Assembly (NCBI GenBank): GCA_963713805.1
Contig: CAVQNF010000027.1
Coordinates: 62,001 to 126,000 of the forward strand
Direction of reading: 5' to 3'
DNA: 64,000 bases
Source: GAS188 sp963713805
GTDB lineage: Bacteria; Pseudomonadota; Alphaproteobacteria; Rhizobiales; Beijerinckiaceae
This document shows, in pieces, positions 59,321 to 64,000 of this stretch. The notes below the pieces were generated by a model that was given only the letters and a program-made list of their open reading frames with translations, ran no database searches and was not told the DNA's origin. Made by a program: the position numbers and the translations under genes. Position 1 is the first letter of the stretch, and each line of letters opens with the position of its first letter.

Positions 59321-60346
59321 TCACAACTTCCTGCGCCGCAGAATGTCGATGTAGACAGCCAGGATTATGATGACGCCGGTAACGACGATCTGCCACTCCT
59401 GCGGAACTGACAGGATGCGCAGGCCGTTGGTGAGAACGCTCATTATAAACGCGCCGATAATCGTGCCAAGCACCGTGCCAGTGCCCCCGCTCAGCGACGT
59501 GCCGCCGATCACCACGGCAGCGATCGCTTCGAGTTCGTAGCCCTGGCCGAGTGCGGGCTGGGCGGAATTGAGCCGCGAGGCGATCAGCAGCCCGGCAACG
59601 CCGCAAATCGCGCCGGCCATGACGTAGATCGCAATCTTCCAGCGATCCACATTGACGCCGGACAGGCGAACAGCTTCCTCGTTGCTGCCTAAGGCGAATG
59701 TGTAGCGGCCAAGTGCCGTGCGGCTGAGAACGACCGACGCGGCGATCGCCAGCGCGAATAGGATCACCACGCTATTGGGAACCGGCAGGCTTGGTAGGAT
59801 GTAGCCGATCACCGACCCTTGCGAAATCGTCGAGAAGCTTTCGGTGTCGCTGAAATAGATCGGCTTGTCGCCCGCCACCACGAGCGCCAGGCCCTTGTTC
59901 ACCAGCATCATGCCCAGTGTCGCGATGAAGGGTGGTAGCTTCAGTTTGGCGACGAACGTACCCGAGAGCAAGCCACTCATGGCGCCGGTCGCGATGGCCG
60001 CGAGCACGCCCGTCCACAATGGCAACTGCCAATAGGTGAGAAATACGCCGGCCATCACGGCGCAGAACGTCATCAGTGTGCCGACCGACAAATCGATACC
60101 GGCGGTGATAATGACGAAAGTGGACGCGATCGCGAGCACGCCGTTCACCGCCGTCGACTGCAGGATGCCGAGAAGATTCTCGACCTGCATGAAGGCCGGC
60201 GAGGCAAAACCGAAAAAGACCATCAACAGGATCAGGCTCGCAAAGGCGAACAGCTTCTGGCGCGCTATCGAGCCAAAAACCTGGGCCCGGAAGGTTGTCG
60301 CCACGCGTTCTTCGGTTCCGATGGTCGCCGTCTTCGATTCCACCAT
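59321..60346 (-). CDS. Sugar ABC transporter permease (RbsC-like, CUT2)
   Basis: Intact 341-residue frame with about ten membrane helices. Typical signatures: LLGILQSTAVNGVLAIASTF, VIITAGIDLSVGTLMTFCAV, LPPFIATLGMMLVNKGLALV, YTFALGSNEEAVRLSGVNVD, and the C-terminal YELEAIAAVVIGGTSLSGGT. Forms the membrane channel of the CUT2 transporter with the adjacent ATPase, whose stop is 17 bp upstream. Confidence 0.9.
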   Translation of the reverse strand: MVESKTATIGTEERVATTFRAQVFGSIARQKLFAFASLILLMVFFGFASPAFMQVENLLGILQSTAVNGVLAIASTFVIITAGIDLSVGTLMTFCAVMAGVFLTYWQLPLWTGVLAAIATGAMSGLLSGTFVAKLKLPPFIATLGMMLVNKGLALVVAGDKPIYFSDTESFSTISQGSVIGYILPSLPVPNSVVILFALAIAASVVLSRTALGRYTFALGSNEEAVRLSGVNVDRWKIAIYVMAGAICGVAGLLIASRLNSAQPALGQGYELEAIAAVVIGGTSLSGGTGTVLGTIIGAFIMSVLTNGLRILSVPQEWQIVVTGVIIILAVYIDILRRRKL

Positions 60347-60363
60347 CCGCTCAAATCCTCACG

Positions 60364-61876
60364 CTAGGCAGCCTTGGCTTTTTCGCGCTGGGTGGCGAGC
60401 TGCATGATGCGCTCCTGCGTCGCGCCCTTCCATTCAAGCACGCCAGTGATACGCCCTTCGCACATCACCACGATGCGGTCGCTCATGCGCAAAATCTCGG
60501 GCAGCTCCGACGAGATCATCACGATTGCCTTGCCCTGGTCGGCAAGAGAGCGCAGCAGCTTGTGGATCTCGGCCTTGGCTCCAACATCAATCCCGCGCGT
60601 TGGCTCGTCGAAAAACAGAATGTCGCAATCGCGCGCCAGCCACTTTGCGATCACGACCTTCTGCTGGTTGCCGCCCGAGAGAAGCCGGACCTCTTGCGTC
60701 GCCGAAGGGGTACGAATGCTGAGAAGCCTGATGAACAATTCGACGGTGGCACGGATCGCCTGCTGCCGAAGAACGAATTTGAATTTGAGATGCCGTGCAA
60801 GCGTGGCCATGACGACATTGGACGCGACGTCCATGCCGACGGCCAGGCCAAATCGCTTCCGGTCCTCCGACAGATAGCCGATCCCGAGCGCAACCGCATC
60901 GGCCGGCGATTTGATCGAGGCGGCCACGCCACGCACGATGATCTCACCGGACTCGATCCTGTCGGCGCCGAATATCGCGCGCGCCACCTCGGTTCTTCCC
61001 GCCCCCATCAGGCCCGCGAATCCCAGAATCTCGCCGCGCCTGAGAGTGAAACTGACGTTCCTGACGAGCGGCCCGCAATTCAGGCTCCTGACCTCAAGCG
61101 CGACTTCGCCGCGCGACGCCACTAGCGGCGGGTGTTGCGACGTCGTCCATCAAAGTCCGTCCGACCATCATGCCGATAATGGTATCCAAGCTCGTCGCGG
61201 TCGGCACGGTCGCGACGTATTCGCCGTCGCGTAGGACGGTTACGCGATCGGAGATCTGCTTCAGCTCGTCCATCTTGTGCGAAATATAGACGATACCCAC
61301 GCCACGCGCCTTGAGCTCCCGGATGATATTGAACAGTTCGGCGATTTCGGCGTTGTTCAACGCGGCTGTCGGCTCGTCCATGATCAACACGCGTGAATTG
61401 AAGGACAGCGCCTTGGCGATTTCCACCATCTGCTGGTTGGCGACCGTCAGCCCGCCGACGATTGCGCGGGGGTCTAGCTTCAGATGCATGTGGGCGAGAA
61501 TCTCTCGCGCTTGACGGTTGAGCTTATCCTCGTCAAGGAACACGCCCAATCGCCCGGGCGGTTCGCGCCCGATAAAGATATTCTGGGCAACTGTCAGGTG
61601 ATTCATCAGTTGCAGTTCCTGATGAATGATCCCGATGCCCATCATCTGAGCGGCGCGAGGGCTGGCGAAATTGACCGGCTCGCCCTTATAGAGAATTTCT
61701 CCGCCATTCCGGGGGTAGATACCTGCGAGGATTTTCATCAGAGTCGATTTACCGGCGCCGTTCTCGCCGACGAGGGCATGGACCTCCCCGGCGAGCAGCT
61801 CGAAGCGGACGTGGCTCAGCGCGCGGACGCCGGGAAAATTCTTGCTGACGTTCTGCACGGATACGAGTGGGGACAT
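60364..61876 (-). CDS. Sugar ABC transporter ATP-binding protein (RbsA-like, CUT2), split by a frame break
   Basis: Tandem ABC domains. N-terminal half: LVGENGAGKSTLMKILAGI (Walker A), HQELQLMNHLTVAQNIFIG (Q-loop), VANQQMVEIAKALSFNSRVL (signature region), IMDEPTAALNNAEI (Walker B). C-terminal half: ILGFAGLMGAGRTEVARAI, VRLLSGGNQQKVVIAKWLAR and FFDEPTRGIDVGAKAEIHKL. The halves lie in two frames overlapping by 29 bp around 61094-61122; one extra base near 61120 would join them into the usual 500-residue protein. Two separate ATPases cannot be excluded. First gene of the transporter operon. Confidence 0.84.
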
Positions 61877-62219
61877 TGCCCGTCCGATCAGGGAGTTTTT
61901 CTTGCCGGCTCCATGGTCGGCTCTCCTGACAGCTGTCGCCGCCGCTGCCCTGCGAGGGTCCTATCACACTTCTTCACAAGCGGAACCGTAGAGCGATCAC
62001 AGCTTGGAGGACGAGTCCCAGGCTTGTATTGCCCATCTTAAGTCCCCGTTCTCCCCGCACAAGCCCCTCGCTTAAGGCGCTCTGGGCCTGATGCCGGATT
62101 GCAGTGTGGGCAACTTGCGCAATTTTTTCGGTGTGAAACCCTGCTTTGGGCGGCATTGCCTCCACCGCTTTGAAAGCGAGCCGTTGTCTCGCGACGGCGC
62201 CACGGTGGCCCCGCAGCTT
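61877..62219. promoter_or_regulatory. Upstream region of the sugar ABC operon
   Basis: 343 bp without a recognised gene. It holds the promoter of the minus-strand ABC operon and a perfect palindrome GACAGCTGTC (61928-61937), 52 bp before the ATPase start, a possible repressor site. Between 61980 and 62200 there are short frames on both strands but no family motif; they may be remnants. The 3' end of the GH13 gene lies at 62220. Confidence 0.4.
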
Positions 62220-63836
62220 TTAGGAAATGGGCGTGAGCTCGGCCACAATCCCTTCATGGGGCCGCAGCAGCATGGGCGTAAGCGCGAGAATTTCGCCTTT
62301 CCGGTCGAGATGGGTCGACAAGAGAAGGCGAGAACCGGCAGGAACCTCCTCGACTTCCTCGAAACGGCCGCTGAAATTGAGCGCGACCAAAAGCCGACGG
62401 CGGCCGTCGCGCCGCTCGTAGGCGAGCACATTCTCATTCGCCTCGACGAGCGCGTAGCTGCCGGTCGCGAGCGCCGCCTCTTGCCGGCGCAGCCCGATGA
62501 GCACGCGATAGAGCGCCAGCATCGATGTGGGATCGGCCGCTTGCGTCGCCACATTTCTCGCCGCGAAGTCGGGCGCGACGGGGAGCCAGGGCTCGACGCC
62601 GCTGAAGCCCGCATGCGGGCTCGCGTCCCATTGCATCGGCGTGCGTTCCGGATCGCGACTGAAGTCCGGCGCGTTGCTTCCGAACGGGTCGCGCCGGAGG
62701 CCATGCGCGATGGGCACGTCCGCCATGCCGATCTCCTCGCCCTGGTAGAGGGTCGGCGTGCCGCGCAGCGTGAGCAGCAGCATCGCGGCGATGCGTGCCT
62801 GTTCGGGGCCCAGCCTCGTCGCCACGCGTGACCTGTCGTGATTGCCGAGGACCCAGTTCGGCCAGCCGCCGCGCGGCAAGGCGGCCTCGTAGTCGGCGAT
62901 CAGGGCGGCGATCGCGCTCGGTCGCCACGGGGTCGAGATGAGGTGGAAATTGAAAGGCAGGTGGAAGCCCGAAAGCTCGATGCCGTAATAGGCCATGAGC
63001 CGCTCGATCGGCAGATAGGCCTCGCCGATCAGAAGCCGCTCATCGGCGTAGGATCTCGCCACTTCCCGCATGAGCGCGATCGCCCCATGCACCTCGGGCT
63101 GATCCATGGAATAGGTGCGCAGGAGCCGCTGGGCAGGTGGCATGTCCTCGTGCCAATCGGGATTTGGGGGATCGTCGCGCAAGCTTGCATCCTCGAACAG
63201 ATGATGGATCGCGTCCACGCGAAAGCCGTCGACGCCCCGGTCGAACCAGAAGCGCAGCACATCGAGCATGGCCGCGACGACTTCGGGGTTGCGCCAGTTC
63301 AGATCCGGCTGCCGGGCGAGGTAGGCGTGGTAATAGAACTGTCCCGTCCGCTCGTCGAAGGTCCAGGCCGGGCCGCCGAACTCGCTTATCCAATTATTGG
63401 GAGGCCCACCGTCGGCGCGAGCGTCGCGCCAGACATACCAGTCGCGTTTGGGGCTTTGCCGCGAGGCACGGCTCTCGATGAACCAGGGGTGCAGGTCGGA
63501 AGTGTGGTTCGGCACATAATCGAGGACGACCTTGAGGCCCTTGCGATGCGCCTCGTCGAGGAGGCGATCGAAATCCTCCATCGTGCCGAACACCGGATCG
63601 ATGCCGCGATGATCGCAAACGTCGTAGCCGAAATCCGCCATGGGCGAGGCATAGATCGGCGATATCCAGATCGCATCGACCCCGAGCGAGACGAGATGAT
63701 CGAGCCGTCGGCGCATGCCTTCGAGATCGCCGATGCCGTCCCCATTCGTGTCCTGGAAGGACCGCGGATAGATCTGATAGATGACGGCGCGGCGCCACCA
63801 GGCGCTTTCGCGAGGATCACGGCTCGGCACCGGCAC
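62220..63836 (-). CDS. GH13 alpha-glucosidase
   Basis: Intact 538-residue frame. Conserved GH13 regions: I, LKVVLDYVPNHTSDLHPWFI; II, GFRVDAIHHLFED with the nucleophile Asp; III, LLIGEAYLPIERLM with the acid/base Glu; IV, WPNWVLGNHDRSRVATRLG. WWRRAVIYQIYPRSFQDTNG starts the barrel and TPTLYQGEEIGM ends it. Likely a cytosolic oligo-1,6-glucosidase or maltose/trehalose-type alpha-glucosidase (EC 3.2.1.20/10). The first ATG is at 63836. Nothing is recognised from 63837 to the window end. Confidence 0.9.
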   Translation of the reverse strand: MPVPSRDPRESAWWRRAVIYQIYPRSFQDTNGDGIGDLEGMRRRLDHLVSLGVDAIWISPIYASPMADFGYDVCDHRGIDPVFGTMEDFDRLLDEAHRKGLKVVLDYVPNHTSDLHPWFIESRASRQSPKRDWYVWRDARADGGPPNNWISEFGGPAWTFDERTGQFYYHAYLARQPDLNWRNPEVVAAMLDVLRFWFDRGVDGFRVDAIHHLFEDASLRDDPPNPDWHEDMPPAQRLLRTYSMDQPEVHGAIALMREVARSYADERLLIGEAYLPIERLMAYYGIELSGFHLPFNFHLISTPWRPSAIAALIADYEAALPRGGWPNWVLGNHDRSRVATRLGPEQARIAAMLLLTLRGTPTLYQGEEIGMADVPIAHGLRRDPFGSNAPDFSRDPERTPMQWDASPHAGFSGVEPWLPVAPDFAARNVATQAADPTSMLALYRVLIGLRRQEAALATGSYALVEANENVLAYERRDGRRRLLVALNFSGRFEEVEEVPAGSRLLLSTHLDRKGEILALTPMLLRPHEGIVAELTPIS

Positions 63837-64000
63837 CTCCCTCCTTCAGTGCCAGGCGCATTTTAGCCAAATTGACCCTCCATGGCGACGCGCCAAAGCA
63901 CGGCCGAAACGGGGGTCGGGCCTTCGAAGTAAAATCACGCAGGACCAATGACTATGTGCGAAGGTCATAGCATGGCGCTCGTCGGCTTCTCCTCAAAGAC

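Noticed and set aside
1..64000. CRISPR array, tRNA or rRNA genes
   Set aside because: No regularly spaced direct repeats of CRISPR type, no cloverleaf with TTCGA-type T-loop in plausible context and no conserved rRNA segments were seen; a tRNA/rRNA scan would settle this.

Overview
The window is high-GC DNA from an alphaproteobacterium, most likely a member of the Hyphomicrobiales (Rhizobiales). The evidence is a DUF1285 protein, a MoxR/DUF58/DUF4159 operon, linked hisZ-hisG, a TauR-like MocR regulator, a 6S RNA upstream of 5-formyl-THF cyclo-ligase, and an intergenic repeat bounded by TAGAGC/GCTCTA of a kind common in this order. No rRNA, tRNA or CRISPR array was seen. The assignment rests on recognised families and gene order; no database search was run.

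Layout. 0-8 kb: DUF1285 gene running off the left edge, then a translationally coupled MoxR ATPase / DUF58 / DUF4159 / large membrane protein operon. 8-15 kb: beta-propeller protein, FAH-family hydrolase, PhnD-like protein, a decayed RHH/PIN toxin-antitoxin pair, class V aminotransferase, hisG and hisZ. 15-25.4 kb: GtrA, aspartate aminotransferase, FAD monooxygenase, VOC protein, a nitrate/sulfonate/taurine-type ABC transporter, a hipB gene with only the N-terminal piece of hipA, a 2-hydroxyacid dehydrogenase and an M28-like peptidase. 25.5-32.5 kb: MFS symporter, hydantoinase/oxoprolinase B and A subunits, DgoK and DgoA. 32.5-44 kb: a probable complete sulfoacetate catabolic locus (CoA ligase, acylating aldehyde dehydrogenase and MFS transporter, divergent from a TauR-like regulator, Xsc and a TauE-type exporter, then Pta and citrate synthase). 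44-48.5 kb: PhzF protein, a cytochrome c plus Tat-exported flavin amine oxidase pair, 6S RNA, cyclo-ligase, CsbD. 48.5-62 kb: myo-inositol genes iolI, iolG, iolD and iolE with a sugar-type ABC transporter, interrupted by two lower-GC accessory inserts (an unknown gene pair; an Mrr-like nuclease, a truncated membrane protein and an IS256-family element). 62-64 kb: a GH13 alpha-glucosidase.

How the parts work together. In the sulfur locus, sulfoacetate would be imported, activated to sulfoacetyl-CoA, reduced to sulfoacetaldehyde and cleaved by Xsc to sulfite and acetyl phosphate. Sulfite leaves through the exporter, and Pta and citrate synthase carry the carbon into the TCA cycle. In the inositol locus, the ABC transporter would feed IolG, IolE, IolI and IolD; iolB, iolC, iolA and iolJ are not in the window.

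Sequence quality. From position 1 to about 44.5 kb most conserved genes are split by small indels that nearly all behave as net insertions of 1 or 2 bases (about 80 by my count). From 44.8 to 64 kb only about three such breaks occur and even the transposase is intact. I treat the breaks as probable sequence errors, give full gene spans across them, and name the break positions. Start codons and exact breakpoints in broken genes are approximate.
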